A stretch of DNA of 50,633 nucleotides, taken from the NCBI GenBank assembly GCA_019115765.1, contig DXCZ01000088.1, forward strand, positions 1 to 50,633, given 5' to 3'. This document shows, piece by piece, positions 15,050 through 23,966 of the stretch (position 1 is the stretch's first letter; each line of letters opens with the position of its first letter). The position numbers and the translations under genes were made by a program. The notes beneath the pieces were generated by a model, which saw only the letters and a list, made by a program, of their open reading frames with translations, had not been told where the DNA came from and searched no databases. Source of the stretch: Candidatus Mediterraneibacter stercoripullorum (lineage in GTDB: Bacteria; Bacillota; Clostridia; Lachnospirales; Lachnospiraceae).

Positions 15050-16246
15050 ATGCCAAAATTAAACGAGAACTATCAGAACTTAGAAGAGAGCTACCTGTTT
15101 GCAGAGATCGCAAGACGGGTTAAGGTATATGAGGAATCCCATCCGGACAACAAGATCATCCGTCTCGGGATCGGCGATGTGACAAAGCCGCTGACAAAGA
15201 AAGTGATCGCTGCCCTCCACGAGGCTGTGGATGAGCAGGCGGTGCCGGAGACGTTCAAGGGGTACGGCCCGGAGAAGGGATATGATTTCCTCAGGAACGC
15301 TATCTCCGATTATTATAGAAGAAACGGCGCGGAGGTGGACCCGGATACGGTCTTCATCTCTGACGGCGCGAAGAGCGACACGGGAAATATCACGGACCTG
15401 TTTGCAAAGGATAATGTAGTGTTGGTGCCGGATCCGGTGTATCCGGTCTATGTGGACACGAATATGATGGATGGAAGAAAGATCGTCTACATGAACGGGA
15501 CGGCGGAGAACAATTTCCTGCCTATGCCGGATGATTCCGTAATGGCAGATATGGTCTACCTGTGTTCCCCGAACAACCCGACGGGGGCGTGCTATAACAA
15601 AGAGCAGTTAAAAGTGTGGGTTGACTATGCGCTGAAGAACGACGCGGTCATCATGTTTGACGCGGCTTACGAGGCGTTCGTATCCGATCCGGAGCTTCCG
15701 AGGAGCATCTATGAGATCGAGGGCGCGAAGAAGTGCGCGATCGAGTTCTGCTCCCTCTCCAAGACGGCAGGATTTACGGGAACACGCTGCTCCTACACTG
15801 TGATCCCGAAGGAACTGGTATTCACAGCTTCCAACGGGAAAGAGATGTCCTTAAACGAGATGTGGAACAGAAGACACTCCACCAAGTTCAACGGGACGCC
15901 CTATATCGTCCAGCGCGCGGCTGCGGCTGTGTTCACGGAAGAGGGGATGGCGGAATGCATAGAGAATATCAACTACTATAGAGAGAACGCGAAGATCATC
16001 GCGGACGTCCTGAAGAAAAAGGATATTCCGTTTACGGGCGGAGTAAATTCGCCGTATATCTGGTTCCAGTGCCCGAACGTCATGGAGTCCTGGGAGTTCT
16101 TTGACTATCTGCTCAACAACGCGGAAGTGGTGGGGACGCCGGGAGCGGGATTCGGCGAGAATGGGAAATATTTCTTCCGCCTGACTGCCTTTGGACAGCA
16201 TGAGAGCACGAAAGAAGCTATGCGGAGATTTGACGAACTGTTTTAA
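15050..16246 (+). CDS. dapL: LL-diaminopimelate aminotransferase
   Basis: This 398-residue PLP enzyme makes LL-diaminopimelate from tetrahydrodipicolinate and glutamate, in one step towards lysine and peptidoglycan. The start MPKLNENYQNLEESYLFAEI is characteristic. It is followed by IRLGIGDVTKPL, GYGPEKGYDFLR, SPNNPTGACYN and the PLP-Lys motif SLSKTAGFTGTR. Length matches the family. The open frame extends upstream to 14846 and beyond, but that part is the MutS-like remnant; AGGAAAGGAGA just before 15050 fixes the start. Presence of DapL rather than the succinylase route fits Clostridia. A good terminator follows. Confidence 0.93.
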   Translation: MPKLNENYQNLEESYLFAEIARRVKVYEESHPDNKIIRLGIGDVTKPLTKKVIAALHEAVDEQAVPETFKGYGPEKGYDFLRNAISDYYRRNGAEVDPDTVFISDGAKSDTGNITDLFAKDNVVLVPDPVYPVYVDTNMMDGRKIVYMNGTAENNFLPMPDDSVMADMVYLCSPNNPTGACYNKEQLKVWVDYALKNDAVIMFDAAYEAFVSDPELPRSIYEIEGAKKCAIEFCSLSKTAGFTGTRCSYTVIPKELVFTASNGKEMSLNEMWNRRHSTKFNGTPYIVQRAAAAVFTEEGMAECIENINYYRENAKIIADVLKKKDIPFTGGVNSPYIWFQCPNVMESWEFFDYLLNNAEVVGTPGAGFGENGKYFFRLTAFGQHESTKEAMRRFDELF

Positions 16247-16267
16247 AAAATGAATATCTGGAGTGTA

Positions 16268-16306
16268 AATACCTGTTTTGCGATTTTTGCAGAACAGGTA
16301 TTTTTT
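16268..16306 (+). terminator. dapL terminator
   Basis: AATACCTGTT at 16268-16277 pairs with AACAGGTATT at 16293-16302, extended inside by TGC/GCA and followed by T residues. Confidence 0.85.
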
Positions 16307-16494
16307 ACCATTATTTTACAATCGTGATCCTTGGAATGAGGGTCGCTTTTTTTGTAAAAATGCAGTTTAACTGGACTTGGAAGATTATTTGTGTAGAAAA
16401 ACTACATAAAAAATATATGAAAATATACAATTTACAATCTGTAAATGCAGACAAAAATATATAAAAAGCATAAAAATAAAGGCGGATTTTCAAA

Positions 16495-16549
16495 TTAACT
16501 TAAAATTAATAATAGTGTGGATGCAATATTAACAATTCGTTTGTAGAAT
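16495..16549 (+). promoter_or_regulatory. possible Pho-box-like repeats and -10 of the ugp operon
   Basis: TTAACT at 16495, TTAATA at 16506 (11-bp period) and TTAACA at 16529 resemble the TTAACA-N5 repeats of Firmicutes PhoP sites. TAGAAT at 16544-16549 could be the -10. The rest of the 16307-16630 gap is AT-rich with no gene seen. Given that the operon handles phosphodiesters, phosphate control is plausible but unproven. Confidence 0.35.
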
Positions 16550-16630
16550 GCCTATTGCTGGTGTGAAAGCCGGCACGGTGTGAAAAAGTAAAATTTTCTG
16601 CGCGATCTCAAAAGTGAAGGAGAGAATAGA

Positions 16631-17767
16631 ATGTCTGAATTGCTTCTGAAAAATGTTTGTAAGATGTATGACAAGAAACAGTATGCGGTCCGGGATTTTT
16701 CGCTGAAGATTGAGGATGGGGAATTTGTGATCTTTGTAGGGCCGTCAGGCTGCGGAAAGTCGACGACGCTCCGTATGATCGCAGGGCTGGAAGAAATCAC
16801 GAGCGGAGAACTGTGGATCGACCAACAGCTCAGCAACTATGTAGAACCAAAAGACAGGGATCTGTCAATGGTATTCCAGAATTATGCGTTATATCCGCAG
16901 ATGACGATATATGATAATATGGCCTTTTCCCTTCAGATCAGAAAGGTTCCGAAGGATGAGATTGACAAACAGGTCCACTGGGCTGCGTCAGTCCTCGGCA
17001 TTGAGCATCTGCTGAAACAGAGACCCGGGGCTCTTTCCGGCGGCCAGAAACAGAGGGTGGCGATCGGAAGCGCGATCATGAGAAAACCGAAAGCCTTTCT
17101 TATGGATGAGCCTCTTTCCAATCTGGATGCGAAGCTGCGTGCCCAGATGCGTGTGGAACTGTCAGAGCTCCATAAGAGGCTGGGATCCACGATGATCTAT
17201 GTGACCCATGACCAGACCGAGGCTATGACGCTGGGGACAAAGATCGTCGTCATGAAAGACGGATTTATCAAACAGGCGGATACGCCCAAAGAGATTTACG
17301 AAAATCCGGCAGATCTTTTTGTCGCAGGGTTTATCGGATCTCCGTCGATGAATTTTATGGAAGGGACGGTCAGAAAGACTGACAAGGGAGCGGAATTCGT
17401 GCTGGTTTCAGGACAGAAACTTGAACTCCCGGCGGATAAGGCCAACATTCTCCTGGCAGAGTACGCGGATAAGAAAGTGATCATCGGAATCCGGCCGGAA
17501 CATTTTTCAACAGTTCCCCAGACTGCAGATCCTGATGCGGATTACTCAAGACGGAAACTGTCAGGAACGATCATAACAAGAGAAATGCTCGGAGCTGAGT
17601 CCATGTTTTATCTCAGAGAAAAGTCGGCAGGTGAGTATGCCGCCAGGCTTTCGGTTGAGACGCCCGGAAAAGGCGGGGAGACAATGTCTCTATATGTTGA
17701 TATGGATGAAGCGCACTTCTTTGATCCGGCAACAGAAAGAAATATTTTTTATGGAGGTAGGCAATGA
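16631..17767 (+). CDS. ugpC: ABC sugar/glycerol-phosphate importer ATPase (UgpC/MsmX type)
   Basis: A 378-residue nucleotide-binding subunit that powers a carbohydrate-type ABC importer on the inner face of the membrane. It has Walker A GPSGCGKST (37-45), the Q-loop in VFQNYALYPQM, the signature LSGGQKQRVAIG, Walker B AFLMDEPLSNLD and the switch His in VTHDQTEAM. The C-terminal OB-like (TOBE) region from about residue 240 is typical of the MalK/UgpC/MsmX group. Such ATPases often serve several importers, which matters here because the sugar importer at 34-37 kb has no ATPase gene. Its stop overlaps the start of the first permease by 4 bp (ATGA). Confidence 0.92.
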   Translation: MSELLLKNVCKMYDKKQYAVRDFSLKIEDGEFVIFVGPSGCGKSTTLRMIAGLEEITSGELWIDQQLSNYVEPKDRDLSMVFQNYALYPQMTIYDNMAFSLQIRKVPKDEIDKQVHWAASVLGIEHLLKQRPGALSGGQKQRVAIGSAIMRKPKAFLMDEPLSNLDAKLRAQMRVELSELHKRLGSTMIYVTHDQTEAMTLGTKIVVMKDGFIKQADTPKEIYENPADLFVAGFIGSPSMNFMEGTVRKTDKGAEFVLVSGQKLELPADKANILLAEYADKKVIIGIRPEHFSTVPQTADPDADYSRRKLSGTIITREMLGAESMFYLREKSAGEYAARLSVETPGKGGETMSLYVDMDEAHFFDPATERNIFYGGRQ

Positions 17768-18633
17768 AAGCATTATCAGAGAAATTAAAAGGTGGGAGCG
17801 CGTACTGTTATCTGATCCCCTGCTTCCTTATATTTGCAGTTTTCCTTTTTTATCCTTTCGTAAAGACAATCTACCTGAGCCTGTTCCTGACTGATAAGCT
17901 CGGGCAGGCAAAGGTGTTTGTGGGGGCAAGAAACTATATTGAGCTGCTCACGTCGTTCTCGTTTTATAACAGTTTGATCGTCACATTGGTCTTTGTGGTC
18001 ATCGTTGTGGTCGGAAGCATGCTCCTGGGACTGATCGGGGCGGTGCTGTGCAGCAAGGCGTTTCCGGGAATCCGGGCGTTCAGCACCTCCTATGCGCTCC
18101 CTATGGCCATTGCATCCAGCGGGGCGGCAATGATCTTCAAGATCATCCTCAACCCGACGATCGGTATCCTGAATAAGCTGACAGGACTGGACATAAACTG
18201 GATCGCGGATCCGAAATACGCGCTGATCTGCGTGGCTGTTCTTACCGCATGGCTGAACAGCGGCATCAACTTCCTGTATTTTTCAGCAGGCCTGGGAAAT
18301 ATTGACGAGTCGATCTACGAGAGAGCCTCGGTGGACGGTGCAAGCGGGATCCAGAAATTTTTCCGCCTGACGCTTCCGGGACTGAGCCCGATCATGTTTT
18401 ATACACTGGTGGTCAATATCATTCAGGCTTTTCAGTCTTTCGGGCAGATCAAGATCCTGACCGCGGGAGGTCCGGGAGAATCCACGAACGTTATTGTGTA
18501 TTCGATCTACAGGGACGCGTTTTTCAATTATAGATTCGGAAGCGCAGCCGCACAGTCGGTCGTGCTGTTCCTGATCATTATGGCGCTTACGCTTGTGATG
18601 TTTAAGATTGAAAAGAAAGGAGTCAAATATTAA
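17764..18633 (+). CDS. ugpA: ABC importer permease (UgpA/MalF type)
   Basis: A 289-residue inner-membrane permease with six hydrophobic spans. It has the MalF-like opening YCYLIPCFLIFAVFLFYPF and the coupling (EAA) loop YERASVDGASGIQKFFRLTLPGLSP, which docks on the ATPase. The late motif ILTAGGPGESTNVIVYSIY is typical for the first permease of this importer class. The start follows GGAGGTAGG and overlaps ugpC. Role: one half of the channel for glycerol-phosphate or phosphodiester uptake, judged from the neighbouring binding protein and phosphodiesterase genes. Confidence 0.88.
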   Translation: MKALSEKLKGGSAYCYLIPCFLIFAVFLFYPFVKTIYLSLFLTDKLGQAKVFVGARNYIELLTSFSFYNSLIVTLVFVVIVVVGSMLLGLIGAVLCSKAFPGIRAFSTSYALPMAIASSGAAMIFKIILNPTIGILNKLTGLDINWIADPKYALICVAVLTAWLNSGINFLYFSAGLGNIDESIYERASVDGASGIQKFFRLTLPGLSPIMFYTLVVNIIQAFQSFGQIKILTAGGPGESTNVIVYSIYRDAFFNYRFGSAAAQSVVLFLIIMALTLVMFKIEKKGVKY

Positions 18634-18634
18634 G

Positions 18635-19552
18635 ATGTCTGCTTTTAATAATACCATTACAATGGAACAAGGTGCATACAATGAAGCGGAAATCGCAAGG
18701 CTTCACAGCCTGATGAATGCCCGGGCTCTCAGAAAAAAGAGAATACGCAAGACAGTGCTTGTCGCTGTAAACATTATCTTTGCGCTGTTTATGCTGTTCC
18801 CGCTTCTGTATTCAGTCAGTGTGGCGGTTATGCCCGGCGATGAGCTGTTTACAATGGATATGAACCTGCTCCCGCAGAATCCTACCGTGGACAACTTTGT
18901 GCGTGCGTTCACGCAGGTTCCGCTGGTCCGCTTCATCCTGAACTCTTTCCTTGTGGCAGGATGCATCACCCTGGGACAGATCATCACCTGCTCCCTTGCG
19001 GCGTTTGCTTTTTCCTTCCTCGACTTTAAAGGGAAAAACCTGCTGTTTATGCTGGTTATGGCGACGATGATGGTCCCCGGGGAGGCGGTCATCATCTCAA
19101 ACTACCTGACAGTCAGCAGCCTGGGGATACTGGATACATATATTGTGCTGATCCTGCCTTCGCTGACTTCGGCAATGGGGATTTTCCTGTTCCGCCAGTT
19201 TTATATGACATTTCCGATCTCCCTGTATGAGTCGGCGAAACTTGACGGATGCGGCAACCTGAGATTTATCGTGAAGATATTGATCCCTCTTACAAAGTCA
19301 GCGATTGGCGCAATGGCAGTATACACCTTTATCAACGCCTGGAATATGTATATGTGGCCGCTGCTTGTTACGGGATCCGAGGAAATGCGTACGGTCCAGA
19401 TCGGTATCAGTATGCTGAACAGCGTTGACGCACAGTCTATCACGCTGATGATGGCAGGCGTCGTGGCGATCATCATCCCGTCCATGGTCATCTTTATCGT
19501 TGGCCAGAAACAGCTCATAAGCGGAATGTTCTCAGGGGCGGTGAAAGGCTGA
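18635..19552 (+). CDS. ugpE: ABC importer permease (UgpE/MalG type)
   Basis: A 305-residue second permease of the same importer. After a charged N-terminal tail it has six membrane spans beginning VLVAVNIIFALFMLFPLLYSVS. The EAA loop is YESAKLDGCGNLRFIVKILIPLTKSAI, and the C-terminus GQKQLISGMFSGAVKG is typical of the MalG/UgpE class. ATG 18635 lies one base after the ugpA stop, with AAGGAG 13 bases upstream. Alternative starts at 18608 (overlapping) and 18662 exist. The N-terminal tail is longer than usual for the family. Confidence 0.88.
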   Translation: MSAFNNTITMEQGAYNEAEIARLHSLMNARALRKKRIRKTVLVAVNIIFALFMLFPLLYSVSVAVMPGDELFTMDMNLLPQNPTVDNFVRAFTQVPLVRFILNSFLVAGCITLGQIITCSLAAFAFSFLDFKGKNLLFMLVMATMMVPGEAVIISNYLTVSSLGILDTYIVLILPSLTSAMGIFLFRQFYMTFPISLYESAKLDGCGNLRFIVKILIPLTKSAIGAMAVYTFINAWNMYMWPLLVTGSEEMRTVQIGISMLNSVDAQSITLMMAGVVAIIIPSMVIFIVGQKQLISGMFSGAVKG

Positions 19553-19652
19553 CCTGTTAATATAGCAACATTAATTTGCTTCCGGTCCGGTCAGCATCCC
19601 GCACGACGTTCCGGCGGTACGACACAAAAACAGAAAAGGAGAGAATGTATTT

Positions 19653-21062
19653 ATGAAAAGAAGAGTAATCGCATCCATTCTTGCCGCGGCAATGGCATTT
19701 TCCCTCGCTGCGTGCGGAAACACCGCATCCAACACAGCGGCAGGCGCAACCGCGGAGGGGGAAGAGAGCGCAGAAAGTGCCGGATCCAGCGTGATCACTG
19801 ACAACTTTAAAAATGTGGACACAAACGGCACAACCATTACTTTCTGGCATTCCATGGGCGGAGTGAACGGCGAGGCAATGGACTACCTGGTTAACAAGTT
19901 TAATGAAGAAAACGAGGACGGGATCACAGTTGAGTCAGTTTACCAGGGGGAATACGATGACACGATCAATAAGCTGAAAAGTGCCCAGATCGGAAATATG
20001 GGGGCGGACCTTGTCCAGATCTATGACCTCGGAACACGTTTTATGATTGATTCCGGATGGGTGATCCCGATGCAGGATATGATCGATGCGGACGGGTATG
20101 ATATTTCACAGATCGAGCCTAACGTTGCGGCATATTATACAACAGATGACGGAACGATGTACTCCATGCCGTTCAACTCATCTACGCCCCTTCTTTACTA
20201 CAACAAAGATATGTTTGAAGCGGCAGGGATCACTGAGGTCCCGGCCAGCCTTCCTGAGATCGCTGAGATCGGCGACGCCCTGATGGAGAAAGGCGGGGCC
20301 CAGGAAGTGATCGCGATCAGCATTTACGGCTGGTATTTTGAGCAGTTCCTCTGTAAGCAGGGGCTCAATATGGTGGACAATGGAAACGGCCGTGAAGCGG
20401 CAGCTACCAAGGTAGAATTTGACGAAAACGGCGGCGGGCTGAATATCCTGAATGCATGGTATGACCTGTATGAGAAAGGATATGCCCCGAATGTCGGACG
20501 TTCCGGAAGCGATACAGCTACGACAGACTTTACATCAGGGAAAGCTGCTATGATGCTTGCATCTACAGCCTCACTGAAGCAGGTCCTTGAAGACAGCGGC
20601 GGAAACTTTGAAGTAGGTACTGCTTACTATCCGGCAGTCAGCCCGGACGACAAAGGCGGAGTGTCCATCGGAGGCGCGTCTCTGTGGGCCCTGAACAACC
20701 AGGATGAGACAAAGGCGGCGGCAACATGGAAGTTTATCAAGTTCCTGATCTCTCCGGAGTCCCAGGCATACTGGAACGCCCAGACCGGATACTTCCCGAT
20801 CGTTACTGCGGCTCAGGAAGAGCAGACATTCAAGGACAACATTGCCAAGTATCCTCAGTTCCAGACAGCGTTGGACCAGCTTCATGATTCCACACCGGAA
20901 TCTGCAGGGGCGCTCCTGAGCGTATTCCCGGAATCACGTCAGATCGTCGAGACACAGATCGAGAATATGCTGAACGGAAATGTGACACCGGAAGAGGCTG
21001 TTGACAACATGGCCAGCGAGATCAATAAGACGATTGAAGAGTACAACCTGGTCAACGGTTAA
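19653..21062 (+). CDS. ugpB: ABC importer substrate-binding lipoprotein (UgpB-like)
   Basis: This 469-residue extracellular binding protein is anchored by a lipid. The signal peptide ends in LAAC (SIIASILAAAMAFSLAAC-like, Cys at about residue 21), followed by a Ser/Ala/Glu linker. The mature domain starts ITFWHSMGGVNGEAMDYLVNKF, and YQGEYDDTINKLKSA is reminiscent of UgpB, which binds glycerol-3-phosphate or glycerophosphodiesters. The stretch FTSGKAAMMLASTASL is also a common solute-binding feature. It is the fourth gene of the operon. The phosphodiesterase gene follows after a terminator, supporting a phosphodiester substrate over sugar. Confidence 0.87.
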   Translation: MKRRVIASILAAAMAFSLAACGNTASNTAAGATAEGEESAESAGSSVITDNFKNVDTNGTTITFWHSMGGVNGEAMDYLVNKFNEENEDGITVESVYQGEYDDTINKLKSAQIGNMGADLVQIYDLGTRFMIDSGWVIPMQDMIDADGYDISQIEPNVAAYYTTDDGTMYSMPFNSSTPLLYYNKDMFEAAGITEVPASLPEIAEIGDALMEKGGAQEVIAISIYGWYFEQFLCKQGLNMVDNGNGREAAATKVEFDENGGGLNILNAWYDLYEKGYAPNVGRSGSDTATTDFTSGKAAMMLASTASLKQVLEDSGGNFEVGTAYYPAVSPDDKGGVSIGGASLWALNNQDETKAAATWKFIKFLISPESQAYWNAQTGYFPIVTAAQEEQTFKDNIAKYPQFQTALDQLHDSTPESAGALLSVFPESRQIVETQIENMLNGNVTPEEAVDNMASEINKTIEEYNLVNG

Positions 21063-21089
21063 AAAATAAACTGCCGGATCCTGATTTTT

Positions 21090-21122
21090 AAAAGCGTGCC
21101 TGAAAAAATTCGGCACGCTTTT
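21090..21122 (+). terminator. terminator after ugpB
   Basis: AAAAGCGTGCC at 21090-21100 pairs perfectly with GGCACGCTTTT at 21112-21122. It probably gives partial termination. A TATAAT at 21147-21152 may start a separate transcript for the phosphodiesterase. Confidence 0.75.
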
Positions 21123-21184
21123 ATCCGTAAAAAAGGAAGACTGCTGTATAATAAAAAGTATGTACTATAAGGAGGAGCCATGAA

Positions 21185-21943
21185 ATGAAGAAAGTAAAGA
21201 TTTTTGCCCACCGGGGAGCGAGCGCCTATGCACCGGAAAATACGCTGGAGGCCTTCCGCCTTGCCATGGAGCAGGGAGCCGATGGGATCGAGATCGACGT
21301 TCAGCTGACAAAGGATAATGAACTTGTGGTGATCCATGACGAGACGGTTGACCGTGTCAGCAATGCAAAGGGGGCTGTGAGGGACTATACGCTGGAGGAA
21401 TTGAAAAAGATCCCCGTGCCAAATCATTTTGAACAGTATCCGGATGTGCGGATCCCTACGCTCCGGGAGGTGCTTGAACTGGTAAAGCCCGGAAAAATGG
21501 AGATTAATATTGAATTGAAGACGGGGATATACTGGTATCCCGAGATTGAGAAAAAGGTATTGGATCTGGTGAAGGAAGAGGGAATGGAAGAACGCATCAT
21601 CTATTCTTCTTTTAATCATTACAGTATACAGAAGATCAGGGAGATTGCCCCGGATGCGGAGACAGCCTATCTGATCGGAGATGTTATGCTTGACGTGGCA
21701 GAGTACACGAGGAAAACAGGGGTCAAAGGCATCCATCCGGCGCTGTTCCATGTCAAGATGGCGGATTTCCTTGAGGAATACAAAAAGAGCGGGCTTGCGG
21801 TCAGGGTATGGACAGTGAATGAAAAAGACCAGATGAGCTGGCTGATCCGGGAGGGCGTGGACGCAGTGATCACCAATTATCCGGACCGAGGGATAGAGGC
21901 GCGTGCGGAAGCGGAGGCAGAATTAGCTAATGATGAAAAATAA
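21185..21943 (+). CDS. ugpQ: glycerophosphodiester phosphodiesterase
   Basis: This 252-residue cytoplasmic enzyme splits glycerophosphodiesters to sn-glycerol 3-phosphate and an alcohol. It opens with FAHRGASAYAPENTLEAF and continues GADGIEIDVQLTKDNELVVIHDETVDR; these carry the conserved His, Glu, Asp and second His of the family. The late part shows VNIELKTG-like (INIELKTG) and VRVWTVNEKDQM, with VDAVITNYPD near the end. No signal peptide is present, so it acts after import. GGAGGAG at 21171-21177 supports the start. It overlaps the HAD-IIA gene by 14 bp. Confidence 0.93.
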   Translation: MKKVKIFAHRGASAYAPENTLEAFRLAMEQGADGIEIDVQLTKDNELVVIHDETVDRVSNAKGAVRDYTLEELKKIPVPNHFEQYPDVRIPTLREVLELVKPGKMEINIELKTGIYWYPEIEKKVLDLVKEEGMEERIIYSSFNHYSIQKIREIAPDAETAYLIGDVMLDVAEYTRKTGVKGIHPALFHVKMADFLEEYKKSGLAVRVWTVNEKDQMSWLIREGVDAVITNYPDRGIEARAEAEAELANDEK

Positions 21944-22745
21944 AAAACTGTTTCTGCTCGATATTGACGGAACCGTCTGTAAGGGAGAACAGCTGATCGG
22001 AGGCACACGCGAGTTCCTGTCATATCTGAAGAGCTGCGGCGGCCAGTTTGTTTTTATTACCAACAATGCCACGAAAAGCATTGCCGACTATATTGCTTCC
22101 TTCCAGAAAATGGGGATTCAGTCAGATTTTTCAAATTTTATCACTGCATCTTACGCAACAGTCCAGTATCTGAAGCAGCATCACAGCGGAGAACTGATCT
22201 ATGTTCTTGGGACCAGGTCTCTGCTACGGGAATTGAAACAGAACGGGATACGGGTTACGACAGACTGCGAGGACGGAGAGATCTCCTGCGTCCTGGTCTC
22301 CTATGACAATCAGCTGACCTATGAGAAAATTTCCGATACCTGCCAGCTTCTGGCCAGACGCCCGGATGTGGATTATATTGCAACCAATCCTGACTATGTC
22401 TGCCCAGTTGAATTCGGTTATGTGCCGGATTGCGGGTCCATCTGCGAGATGCTGGAGCATGCGGTAAAGAGGACTCCTTATTTTATCGGAAAACCGGAGA
22501 CAGCCATGGTGGAATTCGCTGTGAAGAAGAACCGCTTTACAAAAGAGGAAACCCTGATCGTTGGCGACCGGCTTTATACGGATATCCTCTGCGGAAAACG
22601 TGCTGGGGTGGAGACTGCCCTGGTGCTTACCGGGGAGGCTACGCGGGAGGAGGCGCAGCGGTCAGATGATCCGCCGGAATATATTTTTTCCTCCATTGAA
22701 GAACTGTTCCATGTCTGGGCGGATGAATCCGCTGCGAATATATAA
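21930..22745 (+). CDS. HAD-IIA phosphatase (NagD/PGP-like), candidate glycerol-3-phosphate phosphatase
   Basis: A 271-residue HAD hydrolase. It has motif I LLDIDGTV (Asp11/Asp13), the early FITNNATKS of the C2-capped subfamily IIA, the Lys of FIGKPE and the final motif IVGDRLYTDI. The family includes NagD, p-nitrophenylphosphatases, phosphoglycolate phosphatase and bacterial glycerol-3-phosphate phosphatases. Its start overlaps the phosphodiesterase gene by 14 bp, so the two are translated together. Inference: it may dephosphorylate the glycerol 3-phosphate made by its neighbour, yielding glycerol and phosphate; substrate specificity cannot be read from sequence. Confidence 0.85.
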   Translation: MMKNKKLFLLDIDGTVCKGEQLIGGTREFLSYLKSCGGQFVFITNNATKSIADYIASFQKMGIQSDFSNFITASYATVQYLKQHHSGELIYVLGTRSLLRELKQNGIRVTTDCEDGEISCVLVSYDNQLTYEKISDTCQLLARRPDVDYIATNPDYVCPVEFGYVPDCGSICEMLEHAVKRTPYFIGKPETAMVEFAVKKNRFTKEETLIVGDRLYTDILCGKRAGVETALVLTGEATREEAQRSDDPPEYIFSSIEELFHVWADESAANI

Positions 22746-22763
22746 GTAACTTTAGATTTCTAT

Positions 22764-23954
22764 TTATGCCCCGTAGTCCGATGGCTGCATTGGACTACGG
22801 GGCGTGCAGATCATAATTCCTGTTAAATAGCCTGAATCGTTAAAGCGAAATATCTCATAGCTGCCGGAATGCCCACTGAGCGTATAGCGGTATTCCTCAT
22901 CGTCTTCACCGGGATCCGGCTGCCCATATATGTCTATTACATCAGCCGGTCTTGACCAGCCCAGGCGGATGCCTCCGGGAAGGATCAGATCAGTCCCGGA
23001 AAAATCATAGTTTTCATAAGTGGCAGATAAGGTGCCGACCGTTCCGTCGGTAAGTGGGACGGCCTCTTTCGCTGCATTGTATACGGTGACAAAAAGGTTC
23101 TGTTTCCGGTCATTCGTAAGAGTGACGTTTGCACTGTCATAGGATGCATATGGACTGTCTGTCCCCTGAAGCTTCCTGGGGACATCCTGCCCCTCTTTAA
23201 TATACCATCCATTTGAGAAAAAATCAGAAAGAGACACAGGCAGCGAGTATACGGCATTGTTAATCTGGAGAGAAAAACTGCGCCAATCGTCCGGGAGGGA
23301 TGGAAGCGCCGGATATAACTTGTCAGCCTGTTCATCCAGGCTGGTTATGTATTCCAGAGAGAACAGTACCTCCGTATGCGGCAGATAGACTGCCTTGGCG
23401 CGCAGATCGCTATTTTCCTGCCAAAGCTTCTCGCCTTCCTCGTAAAGATCAGACGTCATGGATAAGATGTGATTCTCTCCATCCATGCCCACGCCTTCCA
23501 TAGAGAACGTCTCTTCCCCGTCATCTGTTGAATCCATGTCAAATCCCAATCTGTAAAGGTAGTCTGTTTTCGGATGTGACAAATATGGTATATCAAGAAC
23601 AAGCGTCCGCAGCAGAATGAATGAAAGCGCCAGACATGCCAGGATCCCGACAGCGCATCCTGCTTTCTTCAGGAGTATACCAACGCATCCTGCTTTTCCT
23701 TCTGTTAAAGTCACCGGCTTGCGGATGACCTGAATGAAAAAGATGACAGCCGCGAATGCCAGAACTACCACAATCGTCCGCCAGATCACCTCCTGCACAA
23801 ATCCGCTGACACCCATTACTGCGTCAGAACTGCCTAGGAAGGAATCCAGGAAAAATATGATCCCCACGAAAAGCAGCAGGGGTACTGCGAAAATAAGCAC
23901 CACCATGATATAGATCCAGTCAATACGATTTTTTTCAGGTCCTTCAGAACTCAT
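22764..23954 (-). CDS. unknown membrane protein with large extracytoplasmic domain
   Basis: A 396-residue protein with three hydrophobic segments near the N-terminus (about residues 14-36, 59-76 and 96-114). A mostly polar domain of about 280 residues follows. The last 70 residues include LPGGIRLGWSRPADVIDIYGQPD then EYRYTLSG, a short alternation of beta segments vaguely like BamE/SmpA-type domains, but I do not assign a family. It is the second gene of a minus-strand pair 12 bp after its partner, and probably a cell-surface or membrane-stress component. The last 12 codons are encoded by a perfect 12-bp inverted repeat. Confidence 0.65.
   Translation of the reverse strand: MSSEGPEKNRIDWIYIMVVLIFAVPLLLFVGIIFFLDSFLGSSDAVMGVSGFVQEVIWRTIVVVLAFAAVIFFIQVIRKPVTLTEGKAGCVGILLKKAGCAVGILACLALSFILLRTLVLDIPYLSHPKTDYLYRLGFDMDSTDDGEETFSMEGVGMDGENHILSMTSDLYEEGEKLWQENSDLRAKAVYLPHTEVLFSLEYITSLDEQADKLYPALPSLPDDWRSFSLQINNAVYSLPVSLSDFFSNGWYIKEGQDVPRKLQGTDSPYASYDSANVTLTNDRKQNLFVTVYNAAKEAVPLTDGTVGTLSATYENYDFSGTDLILPGGIRLGWSRPADVIDIYGQPDPGEDDEEYRYTLSGHSGSYEIFRFNDSGYLTGIMICTPRSPMQPSDYGA
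22768..22803. repeat. 12-bp inverted repeat in the last codons of a CDS
   Basis: GCCCCGTAGTCC at 22768-22779 and GGACTACGGGGC at 22792-22803 form a perfect hairpin with a 12-nt loop. It overlaps the coding sequence of the minus-strand membrane protein up to its stop. Neither strand shows a T run, so standard intrinsic termination is uncertain; it may protect or slow the 3' ends of both converging transcripts. Confidence 0.75.
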
Positions 23955-23966
23955 TTCATTTCTCCT

